Shown one piece after another: positions 49,220-60,291 of a stretch of 64,000 nucleotides of DNA. The stretch comes from Gamsiella multidivaricata (taxonomy: Eukaryota; Mortierellomycota; Mortierellomycetes; Mortierellales; Mortierellaceae): positions 124,001 through 188,000 of the forward strand of contig NW_026251777.1 in assembly GCF_025024155.1 (NCBI RefSeq). Direction: 5' to 3'. The stretch's first letter is position 1, and each line of letters opens with the position of its first letter. Under the pieces are notes generated by a model. It saw only the letters and a program-made list of their open reading frames with translations, did not search any database and was not told the DNA's origin. The translations under genes were made by a program, and so were the position numbers.

Positions 49220-50856
49220 ATTAGCTGAAGCGTGCTCGTTTATTCACGGATGATATACCTCCAGTTGAAGATGGCGAGAGCTCTGACGATGACAAACAGG
49301 AAGACAAGGTGTCATTTAAGAAGAGACACATCCGGCCTTGGTGGAAGTTCTTTCTCCGTGTGTCGTCGGAGTTGCGTCCTGTTTTCTGTCCAGTGTCGAA
49401 GCTCGGCGACTCTTTCATCTTGTGCTCTGAGGCTGCGATTCTTTCACTTCTTTGGGGCAATCCAAATTCAAAGACGCAGCCTACGCAGCATATCGTGGAA
49501 TTTCAAGTCTGCTCCCCCGAGATGTCCCACGAACTTGCATCGGAGAAATATGGGAGAGCTTTTCCGACTATTGTTTATCGGAGACAAGGTCGAGGTCAAG
49601 GCGGACCCTCTCAAGAACCAGACTTCATATGGCAAGAAAACGACGACCGTAAACCGATTGCTGAAGGACCATTTAAACACGTACGGCTAAGCTGCACTCG
49701 ATGGGTACATGAAGAGAGCCTTTGCAAATCAGAAGGCTAGGAAGCGAGCAGCTGCCAAAGGCACGGAGCCCCCCCCCCTCCCCCCCCTGGCTTCCCAAGT
49801 GATGACAGCATGGAGCAACTATGCCATCAGCAATATGATGAGAATAGACGGTGTCCAACTCCGCCTACGACGTTGGGCAGTCATCCAAAATTAAGGCGCG
49901 GATCCCGGAGATTACGTCGCGATTTCCTAACAATTGGGTCTCTCGCAAAGGGTTTCGGTCAAGACCTCCAGAATGTTGCCATTGTGGGGGTGGATCCTGG
50001 TGAAGTAATTCCGGCATCGTTTTGTGCGCTGGACTCCGCGGAAACCGAACCGAATCGCGAACCTGTCTATCAGATGCTCCGTTTTCTCTACAGTTCCAGC
50101 TTGTCATTCAGAGCCGCGCTGGAGGCTAAAAAAAAAAAAACGCGAATGGGTCAGTGTCACAATCAAAGACGATGCAGGATTGAGCTGGGGATCGTGACCC
50201 ATATTGCGGACGGACAATGAAGAAGGGTACACATGCGAGACGCTTAGCGTATCGAAATTGGAGACCTCGCTACTGTCGTCGTTGTTCGTAAGCATGGAAG
50301 AACACCGGCGCGGTCTTCGTTTCGACAATTCAGCTATGTCCTACAACCACTTCGCGGTTTTTACGGATCTCGCTCGATGAAAAAAATAAAATAAAATAAA
50401 TAAAAAAAAGGTTGTGGATGCTCAAAAAGACGAACCGGGCTGAGAAGGATCATGCCGTGCGAGTCGTGAACCCACAAGACGGGATGCATACTGGGCCAAC
50501 GAGACTAGCGATGTTTGTATACGGGTCAGGATAGTTCAACACCCACGAGAGCCTCAAGGGGTATTTTCTCCACAAGGTATGTTGTTATAAACATATTCAT
50601 TGCGATTTGCTTGTTTTCAGTCCAGTATCAATACTGATGCCATGTTCCCGTATGCCATTGCGCTGTATAGGCAAACTGTGTACGAAAAAAAACAAGCACC
50701 GAAGAATGGCAAAGCCAGCGAATCGGGCGTTCGTGTGTCTCGAGGATGGGTGCTAGAGATGGCTAGACAGGAACTGCGTTGGAGTCCAGTGTTTGGCCCC
50801 GCCCAGAGCGTCTCCGCTGGCCCCAACAAGAATAACTGTACTGGCCGTATCAGTTA
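49220..50856 (+). pseudogene. Decayed Fanzor/TnpB-like RNA-guided nuclease relic
   Basis: Coding-like blocks follow in order but in different frames with stops between: LKRARLFTDDIPPVEDGE (~49225), FKDAAYAAYRGISSLLPRDV (~49470), VKADPLKNQTSYGKKTTTVN (~49600), YMKRAFANQKARKRAAAKG (~49705), LASQVMTAWSNYAISNMMRI (~49790). Then comes NVAIVGVDPGEVIPASFCAL with the RuvC-I-type Asp codon at 49993-49995, FRAALEAKKKK, KRTNRAEKDHAVRVV-like sequence (~50410-50450) and RLAMFVYGSG (~50500). A 44-nt intron (50577-50620) follows a KGYFLHK block. The end resembles a degenerate TnpB zinc ribbon: Cys codons at 50643, 50664, 50736, 50751, a TAG at 50754, and W-L-D-R-N-C-V-G-V-Q where intact TnpB/Fanzor proteins have RD...GAQN. 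The RuvC-III Asp is Asn here (50772). At least four frame changes make it non-functional. Family assignment is by motif order only. Confidence 0.55.
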
Positions 50857-51156
50857 AAATCTATCCTAGGTGGCTGTCGAAGGGATAGGGGGAAGTATGT
50901 TGTAGTCTACATACCTCCTCGGCTGTACCTGGAGCTCAACTACATGAACCTGCCGAGAGTGCAAAGTGCTCTCTTCCTCTTCACCTCTTGTCCACTCCCG
51001 CACTCCACCTCCATCTCATTCCCTCATCTGCCTCTCCACTCCTCCCCTTCTCCCTCTCCCCTCCTCTTTCCACCCTATCCAACTCCATCCCACCACTCAG
51101 CTCCCTCACGCGACTCCTCTACCTGCCCCCCCACCACCACCACCATCTTCACTACA

Positions 51157-54100
51157 ATGACGACCGAGGAACTGGACCAGACGCCACCACAACAGCAGCC
51201 ACACCAGGATGGTCTTCTGCCTCAGACTACGGCCAAGGACAGCTCTGCAGAGTCATTCACGGGGCTGCTCAAGCACAACAGGGCCTCTGTCCTGATGAAT
51301 GACTATAAGCAACAAGGATGGGTAAGAGCCTCGCCCCGGAGTCCTTATTTGCCTGTCACTGCAAATCGATTGCCACCAACTGACTCCCTATGCATCAACT
51401 CTACAATGGGCCCCACCCTATTTCATCCCACCATTTGCCATTGGTTCGACCCTTAGATCTTACTCAACGATGGCTGCCCTGACTGCAATGTAAGTTTTCC
51501 ATGCGATCGATATGCTTAATTTAATTCATTCAAAATTGGGACTAAGCTTGACCAGGGCGAGTGCGCCTAGTGGCACTGTAAGCGGTACTCAATTGCAATG
51601 TCCCTTATCTACAACTGCTCATGCTCATATCTGTATATCGTGTTGATGCCATGGTACTCCGATGGTGCGACCGTGCCCCACCCTCTGTGTACCTGGAAAA
51701 AAATTGTTCTTTTGGAGCCACTGGGCGTGAGCGTGGGCACTCAACTTGTGCTCGGATGAAAAGGATTACCATCTGCATGCACATTTACAGTAGAAGACCA
51801 TTAACGGTCCCTCTACTTTTGTCCTCCTAAAATGAAGGCTCTTGTCCACCTTGCATTTGAATCGCCATCTTATTCTAAATGATGCTGTAGTCGTTTGTTG
51901 AATTACCCTATTTTCGAACAAAAGATGGAAGGTGTCATTGGAACAGGGATCGTATTACTATTTTTTTCATTGTTGTCATTTCTGCCTGTACATCTCTCCA
52001 GTGCTCTTTTGCTTCTCTTGTGTGCATTCTTTACCTTTCCTCGTCTTTGCCGCCCCCTTCCTCCATCAACGCCCTCTTTCCTACCCATTGAACCCGTTGA
52101 CTCATCCACACTCTTTTCTCGCCGCTCTCCATCTTACACACTACAGACGCCGTTGATGCGCAATCAGGAGGCTACCAACCAAGTCTGTGTCAACTGTGAG
52201 ATCAACCCACCCGTCGACCCCGAAGAAGAAGAGAGCCAGCATCTTTCGCCACTGCCTCAGGAACACCAACCAAAATCAGACTCTCAGCAGCTTGAAACTA
52301 AAAAGCCCAACAGTGGCCCTATCATGTCCCTCCCCCCACCGACCTCTGCCTTGCCTGCGATCCCTTCACCCGGGCCACTGCGGCCCATGCCATCACCAAA
52401 TAACCGCGTCTCTGTCCTGGATCCCATGATGGATGCAGTTCGTATGAACTACCGCACCCCCGCAGGGCGCGACTCATCAGTGCTCTTGCCGTCCGACTAT
52501 CCTCGTCCTCCTCCACCTCCAGGATCGACTACGCCCTTGCCTCAGCCCACTCGAACACCACCACCCAACAAGCGACTTCCAGGGCTCCCCACCCCAAGGT
52601 TGACGTTCCCTCGTCCTCCCCCAGGGCCACCTTCATTAGCAGCATCCTGTCTCATATCCCCCCCATCATCTCCGCCTGCACCCAAACTGATGCCAAGGGA
52701 CAAGCGGCGTTCGCCGCAGAGCTCTGTTGTGGTACAGGGTAATAATATCCTGCTATCAGCTACTCCGCCTACTAGACCACGAGCGCCGTCACGGTCCAAT
52801 CTTCCGACTCCGCCCCCATCCATGGCCCTGGACACTGCACCCGGTCCAAACACCATTGATGTCATGATTGCTGAACAGACCACGCACGAGAGCACCGAGA
52901 TGGAAGAGAGGGGCTCTGATGTGGATGATGCACGTAGCCGCAACACAGGGCTGGAAAACCGTCCCCAGGCTCAGAAAGAAGCGCAGATGATTGAAGAGGA
53001 TGATGAGGAGAAGGGTCTGGAGAGCCATGACGAATTCGAGGACGCCGAAGAGGAGTACAGACCCTCGGAGGAGGAGATCAGGGTGCGGGAATCAAGGCGA
53101 GAACAGAGTGAGCGTGCATCCCGCTTGATAGGCGAGAAAATGCTTCAGGGCTGGACCATGCTGCAGGATCCCTGTCCCAACTCGGCATGCAATGGGGTAA
53201 GTTAATGTATCTCTCTTCATATACCCAGCATTTTTCATTTCCTTCAGGCTGATGAAATGGCAACAAAAACAGAATAGAATGCATGGGGCATTTTCTTTTG
53301 GAGTGCATACTTGTCTGCATGCGTTTTTGTTATTACTTTCCAGTCGTTCGTGTACCACCACCACCGCCGACAGAAGACAAAGAGGGAAAGGAATATGAAA
53401 AAAAAAGAGCGTTTGTGCACCCTGGCGCGTATTTGCTCGCATGATGAATGAGTGTGAATGGGAAGTTGCCCAATCCATATTCGTAACGAACCAGCGCCGA
53501 ACTCACATGCTCACGCTTGTCCTTGTTGTTTATATTATTATGTATTTTATTAGGTCCCGTTGATTAGGAACCGTGAAAGGAAAAAGGAGTATTGTGTGAT
53601 CTGTGAAACGACTTTCCAGCGGGAGCAGGATCTCGAGCAGGGCAAGTACACCATCGTGCCACCTCCAGCACCAACAACATCAGTACCCTCACCAGCAATA
53701 CCGGCACCAGTACCAGCATCAGTAACAACAACGCCACACAGGAGTATCTCTAGTCCCATGGGTCTGCCATCTTCCTTCCATCACACTTCATCATTTCCTG
53801 CCCCTCCTTCGACCATGCCTCCTGCTGTCCATCGTATAACCTCGCCTACAGTCGGTCCCTCGACAGGCTCACACAGAGTGACATCTCCTCTTTCGAGCCC
53901 GATCTCCGCACGCGCAACCCGCGATCTCAATGGCAGGATCTCAATTCCAATTGTTCTGCCTCCTCCTGTACCCATGTCGCCGAGCTTTGGGATGACAAGC
54001 CAGCAGATCTTGAGCAGACATCAAAGCGAGGATTTGGACGTAAGTGTCTCCGAATGGAACTACTCCATAGTCATGGTGCTATAAAGTGATGAATTTCCCG

Positions 54101-54670
54101 AGGGCCCATGCAATTTTCCGTCATTTTGAATTATTGGGCAATTGGGGCTCCTCTAGGAAATAGCATGGCAACGGTTGCAGGTTTTAATGTCCGATGGCCT
54201 CGTCATCTAATCCTTCTTATCAACATTCATTACAGAAACTGGCCTCTGAGGATGAAGACATGCGAAGGCACATGCAATTGATCGGCAAGGTCAGCGAGTT
54301 TTCATCTAGATCGTTGCCGCCCGTTCCACCGGTGCCAGCGGTGCACTCAACCTCTCCATCCCGTCCGACGTCGACCCACTCAAACTCTTCAGATAAGGAG
54401 AGACATAATCGCCATCATCTTCACCAGACGCACGCGTCCCAGTCGAACAACAACGAGAGCAGTACACCTCCGGCGCCTCGCAATCAATCCTCGCCTGAGG
54501 TCAGGGCCATTATTGAAGCGACCTACAAGACCATGTCGACGCTCCTCAGCAAGCTGGAGGTATATCGGCTAGCGTTGGAGATGTCTGAGAGTCCTAAGGA
54601 GTCGCAGGTGCTCATTAGCCAGATCAAGGGCCTTATGGAATGTCTAAAGGCCTGTCGGGAGGTCCTGTAA
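51157..54670 (+). CDS. Protein with two ZNRD2/SSSCA1-type (auto-anti-p27) zinc domains
   Basis: Exons 51157-51321, 51457-51489, 52147-53196, 53554-54039 and 54236-54670, all at phase 0, give 722 residues. Human ZNRD2 (SSSCA1, p27) is a tankyrase-binding zinc protein; the fungal family carries PF06677-like modules. Module 1 spans three exons: YKQQGW, ILLNDGCPDCN, TPLMRNQEATNQVCVNCE. Module 2 spans two: GEKMLQGWTMLQDPCPNSAC with NG, then VPLIRNRERKKEYCVICE. Each has GW.(L).D.CP..C...P(L).R.......C..C. The intervening ~320 residues are Pro-rich and disordered with an acidic end (EEDDEEKGLESHDEFEDAEE). The C-terminus has a helical VRAIIEATYKTMSTLLSKLE segment. The ATG at 51157 is preferred; the in-frame upstream sequence is CT-rich leader. 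Confidence 0.85.
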
Positions 54671-56159
54671 GGCTCTTTCACGAAAACCCGCCAGGTGGCC
54701 GGGTTACCATCGCAACGCTACTGCAGTGCGCTTTATTGTACATGCACCTCTTTTTCATGAGCACACACATTTCCTCTCATTCATGTTTTTGTATTGACGT
54801 ACACGTTTGTTTATTTATTTATTTTACGAGCATTTTACATTTTACGATTCTTTTGGCAGATAAAACATATCTTCAACTTTCATACCTAGACACAAAAACG
54901 TTTTGATATAACCAAAGGAGACAAGAAAAAAAAGTCAGTACGACATTCTTCTTTTCTCTTTGTGTTTATAATATCTCAAACAAGAATGTTTCACGTAGGG
55001 GGGTGAATGCCTCAGAAGTAAAAAGTGTATGTGATTTGTTTGTCATCCTTCTTCAACTTTGAAGTGAGAATTGCAGAATCGCGTATCATCAATGGCATTG
55101 CTAGACTTCACTCGCTCGCTCGCTCGTGGCAAGATTTTTTTTTTATGTATATTTATTTTTCGAAAACACAGATGAAGAAAAAAAAAAACAACGCGTTCTG
55201 AGACACATTTTTATTACCTTTTTGACACATCTGTCTTTGTTCAGCGGCCCATAAAAAAAACCCCTATTCTGATAACACGGAAGCAATTGCAAATGCACAT
55301 AATTAGTATCTCTGCGACTTTTTCATTGTGTATCGAACGATAGACGAGTGGCGAGAAAGAAGAGAATTGCGAGGTTGTTGCTTCAGATCAAGGAAGGCAC
55401 GATGTTTCAATCAACATTGTATGTTTAGACGCGGAATATCGATACATCATAAGCAGCATTCATTCTCTTTCGGTGTATGAGGGAGAGGGGAATTGGGGGA
55501 TGGACAATACAGCGCGATGAATGGATGGGAATCAAGAAGACGATAATAGGCAGGAGTTGATTGTTTGCATACCTGGTAATCAAAGTAAAGAGCGTCTTTG
55601 CGAAAGAAATGCGACTCCATCACATCACCCCGACTGCCCTGCTGACTGACCAAGATAGCGAGTGAAACTGGCTGTCGATTCATTTGGCGCGTGAAATTGA
55701 TGGTTGTCCCTGTTCCCCGTTAAAGAGATAGAACGCGATCAATTGCACGGCAAAAGAGTCGACGCAGTTGCACTGGCAGGTCCTGATCAGCAGCAGATCC
55801 GATGGTGCTGGTGGTGAGATGATGAAGAGCAAAGGAAGGTGGAGGGTGGAAGAGAGATCAAAGAGAAGACAAGAAGAAAACAAGGGTGTGAAAATTTTTA
55901 TGTCTGTTCGAGAATCGATTGTTTGATAAAATTTAGATTATCTCACGTGGATAAGATCACGTAATATCCAGTTTAAGAGAACTGCTATCATCTTTGGCAA
56001 GGGTGTGTCCACTTGGATGGCATTAGCATTACTCAGACATCTGCTTTGCCCACCCATCCCTCTTCCCATCCCGCATTCATTCCTCTCGCCCCTCGGGACT
56101 CACCCCTTCCCTACATCCAGTATCAAGCTCTATCCAGATATCGCTATATTTGCTATCCG
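54671..56159. other. Intergenic, possible small minus-strand exon
   Basis: AT-rich 3' flank of the zinc-domain gene, with TCGCTCGCTCGC at 55110-55124 and short A/T runs. On the minus strand 55683-55573 reads MNRQPVSLAILVSQQGSRGD, VMESHFFRKDALYFDYQ followed by a donor GTATGC; it looks coding but I find no partner exon or family. 55880-56159 is the F-box gene promoter. Confidence 0.4.
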
Positions 56160-58501
56160 ATGCTCGCTCAGAGGAGCAACAAGAAAGCAAGGCTGACGGC
56201 TTCTTTCCCAACCACTGTTGCCGCTCAGGATCTTATTCCGCAGCCCAGACCCCCAAGCACCATTTTGACAGTAGATGACGATGACGACCATAGGGACCCG
56301 ATGTCCTTCTTCTCAGAAGAGGTTGCGCTGAGTATCCTTGAGCTGCTCTCGCCAGCGGATCTCGGGAAGTGTGCCTGTGTCTCTAGATTATGGCATCGAC
56401 TCGTCAACGATCAAATGGTAATGTTGCCTAAAGTGGCCTCCTAGATGTTGTTGTCTAGCAAAAAGTCTTGTTATCGAAGCATATACTGACCTCTCCTCCT
56501 CTCAATTTTGTTTTATTGATGTAATAGCTGTGGAGACGCCTGTTCCTGAAATACCGATTTATATACCCCAGAGGTCTAGCCTCCTTCTCCGGACCTCGAT
56601 CCTCCTCACAATTACCATCGAACAATCGTCTCTCAACCAATAACCACAATCGCCACAGTCGCCTCAAACGGAAACGGTCCTCATTCGGATTGGGTTCTCA
56701 GCGACCGTTATCAACAACACAGTACCAAATCTCATACGACCATCAATGCTGGAAGGCACTTTACCGACTCAACCATAACTGGATCATGGGCCAAGCCCAT
56801 GTCACGGCCCTCACCGCTCAGGAGTTGCTCCAACGCGATCAGCATGCCTTGAAGCTCGCTGCTGCTGCTGCAAGCAGTAGCAACAGCAAGAGCGATGTTA
56901 TGCATTGGAGTAAGGCGGATCTGAAAAGAGGCGGGAGACATACTCCCATGGTTCAATTCAAGGGATCGGTTATCTTGATTGTCAGTCCAAACGATTTAGT
57001 CCATCTTTGGAGAATCCGGGCCGCATCCACATTGGAGAAGGAGGTGGGCGCTTCTGGGCCCGCACAGCCGGAATTCTGGCAGACCTACCAGCCATCCACT
57101 TCAAAGTCAAGGGATACACCTATGACAGAAAACAGCCGACGATCCTCGCAGATTACGTGTTTGGCTTTGGATACTTGTAACAGGGACACAAACACAAACA
57201 CGAACACGAACACGAAGCTATGGCAAAAGGTCATGGTCGGATATGCCTCCGGACACTTTTCAGTCTTTGAATACCATCCACCGAACGACACCATTAACAA
57301 GGATCAAAACGAACCACTGGATAATGACGATGCTCATACACCAACACTGCGCGAAATCGGGAACACGGTCGACCTACCAGCTTGGAGCGATGTCGGTCAA
57401 ATACAAACAGCTTCGTTCCTTCACCCGATCCTCACAACCTGTTCCATTGACGGCACAGTCTCGATTTATATCCTCAACTCAGAATCTCCCACGGACGAAA
57501 CACGGCCATGGTGTCGGCTGTTGCATCGTCTCTACGGGACCTCGACCGCCTCTCCCATCGGGATCGCACTCGAACAGATCCCGACCTCATCACCATCGTC
57601 GTTGTCGTTGTCGTTGTCGTCGGTCGAAAATAAAAATCCGATGGCGATGGCGGTGCGATGGAGGGCACTGCTCAGTTTCGGGCTGGAACTCTATGACGCC
57701 TCTTGGACGCTTCGGCTCCAGGAGATCGAATTCGATGAGCGCTCGATCCTGCACTCACTCGAGATAGGAACTGCCGACGGCCATGGATCTGATGAAGGCA
57801 TCGACGCTGATGCGGACGAGGGATACGGCTCCCCGTTTTCTTACCCCCACCACCACCACCCCTACTATTTCAAATCGGCAATGACTGCCGCATATGGATC
57901 TGGATCTGGATTGGAGGCCTCGCATCCTGCGATAGAGCATGGACATGGACATGGACGGATAGGATCGATCTCTGCTATTAGTATCTCTTGGCCGTTCGTC
58001 GTAACAACCCATAGCGACAATACTATGAACGTCTTTCTCATGGCCCGGACACCCACGGGATCCAATCCAACGTGCGGACAAAATCATGGGGTCCACCGTT
58101 CTGACGAAGCACCTTCCCCGTTGAATAGAGTAACTTTACGGAGGGTGCGGTTAAAGTTCCAGCATTTGTCGACGCTCTATGGACATTGTGGGGCGGTTTC
58201 GAGCGTCTCGATCGAGGCGCAGTCAGGGCGGTTGGTTAGTGCGAGTATGGACCGGTCGATCAAGGTCTGGACGATGACGACAAAAGACCAGGATGATCCA
58301 CTGGACCACCAATTGGAGCACCAGCAGCAGGAGAGGGTTCATCGATGCTCAGTATCGATGAGTGATATCGACAAGAGCTGGACGGAGAGTGGCCAGGTGA
58401 CGAAGGAGGAAGGGTTGGGGCTCGTTTGGGTCGGTTCGGATGAGGAGAAGATTGTCAGTATGAACTGTGATGGTACTGTCAAGGTGTGGCAGTTTTCTTA
58501 G
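56160..58501 (+). CDS. F-box and WD40-repeat protein
   Basis: Exons 56160-56417 and 56528-58501 give 743 residues. F-box/WD40 proteins are substrate receptors of SCF ubiquitin ligases. The F-box is at about residues 48-95: FFSEEVALSILELLSPADLG, CACVSRLWHRLVNDQM, LWRRLFLKYR, with the intron inside it. WD-type strands follow irregularly (SVILIVSPNDLVHLWRI; VMVGYASGHFSVFEYHP; TTCSIDGTVSIYIL) and two good repeats at the end: LYGHCGAVSSVSIEAQSGRL, VSASMDRSIKVWTM and IVSMNCDGTVKVWQF. There are low-complexity inserts (NTNTNTNTN, SLSLSLSS, HHHHP, GHGHGHGR) in the propeller loops. The substrate is unknown. Downstream, 58502-58693 holds T- and A-rich runs shared with the converging prephenate dehydratase gene. 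Confidence 0.86.
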
Positions 58502-58693
58502 AATGAGAACGAAGGAGGCGAGCGGAGAGTTTTTTTTTTTTTTTTTTTTTTTTCTTTTTTGTTCTTTTGTTTTTTTTTGTGTTTTTTTGTAATTTTTTAT
58601 TGTACACGTTGCTAGTTTACAGGAATGAAAAAAAAAAAAAAAAAAAAAAAAAGAGCAATGGTAAAGAGGATCTAAATGTAACAGATCTCTCGT

Positions 58694-60291
58694 TCAGCGT
58701 CTAACTCCATGCAGATATCTATATGGTTCGAAGCAGCACAAAAAATGCAGGATTAGAAAATACCATCCAACGTCCTCCAAGAGCAGTGTAACCCAGACAA
58801 AATACCAGACGAAAAAAACCGACCTCGGATAAGATCCTAGATGGGTACACTTCTGCGTGAATTCCAGCAAGTTATCGACGGCCCTTTTTATATTTTCCTC
58901 ATTTCCTGGTGCGCCCTCGATATCAATATAAGTCACATACTCCCACGGCGTCGCCAACGTAATCGTCCTCGACGACGGTCTCGATTCCAGTTTCGTGATA
59001 TTGATATCCCGCAACGCAAAACACGAACACACACGATGTAATGCCCCGACTTGGTTCTTCATGACCAATGCAAACGATGATTTGGGGCTCATGTTCCGAT
59101 CAGGTTGGAGGATAGGATGACGTGCGATTAGCCAGTACCGGGTTATGTTGTTGGGAGTCGAATCCGAGCCCAGGATTGTCAGGTTGTGCAGTTGTGCCGC
59201 GCGTTTCCCAGCCAGCGCGGCACTATGTCAAGAGAACAAAGTTCGTAAAGGCGTTAGTAGTGTTGTGGGAATGTATGTTGAGGACGAAGGGAACAAGATT
59301 AGAGAATTAGGAATGGAAATGGGAATGGATGCATGTGGGGATAGAATGTAGACGTTACATGCCGGGTTCGTTGCTTCGTGCGACTTCTTCGGCGGCGCTG
59401 GCAGTGTTGCTGGAGAGGACGGCTCGGTAGCCTTCTGGAAGGGTCGCGTCGAGGAAATCCTGGCACTGTTCCAGAATCGCAGGGTGGGATTGGATCTCGA
59501 CGATATCTGGAAGGTGGGAAGGAGGAAGGAGGAGAATGAGAATGGTCAGATCCATTCGATCGATATGGGCAGCATGAAATGGTCAAGGATATCGTATATC
59601 GCTCGCTTCGTTTTTCTTCGTTGTTTCTGTGAGGAAAAGCTTCCCCCCCAGGATAACAATCCGATCCAGATACTCAGATCGATATAGCATATGTGTCAAA
59701 AATCTTTTGCATACCTTTCAACTCTGTTCCTGAACGGGCCATAATGTAATGTGACTCACTGCAGGTGTACTCGCCCACGACCCAGAGACGGGGTTCCTGT
59801 TCAGCAAAGAGCTCAAGGACCGAGTGCAATGTTCCCGAGAGCGAGTTCTCGATTGGAATCAGACCGTGACGCACCGTGCCCCTTTGTACGTTCGCGAACA
59901 GCTATCCAAAAGTCGGGGGAGAAAAGAAACAAAGAACGGGCGCGTGTTAGGGTTGCTGGCGATGTGGGAAGTGGGTTTTTTCTTTTTTCATTTTTTTTTT
60001 TTCCGCAGATAATGCGATTGAGAGGTTTGATCGATCGGTTGCCTAGAATCCTTTGGTTTACCTCAGCCAGGGTGTCGAAGCCTTCAGTGGAGAAGGAGTG
60101 CTGGGAGAAGCTGGGATGGCTGGAGGTGAGCTCGAGGATGGCATCTTCGGCGTACGCACCGTTCACACCCTGTTATGATCGTGAGAGGATAGATATGCTG
60201 TAAGCATTTGATCGTAGGCATTTTTTTTCTTTTACACGAAAAAAAAACGCCGAGTAAGAAGGAGACTTGCATGGAATCCGATTGTATTCAT
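58694..60291 (-). CDS. PHA2: Prephenate dehydratase (PHA2) with ACT domain
   Basis: Exons 60291-60271, 60169-60062, 59901-59715, 59506-59359, 59222-58824 and 58718-58694 give 295 residues. The enzyme converts prephenate to phenylpyruvate in phenylalanine synthesis. Exon 1 (MNTIGFH) joins GVNGAYAEDAILE only through a GC donor (CAT|GCAAGT). Catalytic-domain marks: VRHGLIPIENSLSGTLHSVL, HPAILEQCQDFLDATLPEGY, NTASAAEEVARSNEPG, AALAGKRAAQLHNL and STPNNITRYWLIA (the TR-F/Y motif). The regulatory ACT domain has PKSSFALVMKNQVGALHRVC, INITKLESRPSS (ESRP, Phe binding) and TYIDIEGAPGNEE. It ends HLGSYPRYLHGVRR after the last intron. That intron (58823-58719) is 105 nt and stop-free; if retained it inserts a hydrophobic stretch. 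Confidence 0.9.

Noticed and set aside
50944..51156. In-frame N-terminal extension of the ZNRD2-type gene
   Set aside because: It would encode a Ser/Pro/Leu stretch typical of CT-rich 5' leader; the ATG at 51157 gives a normal charged N-terminus.
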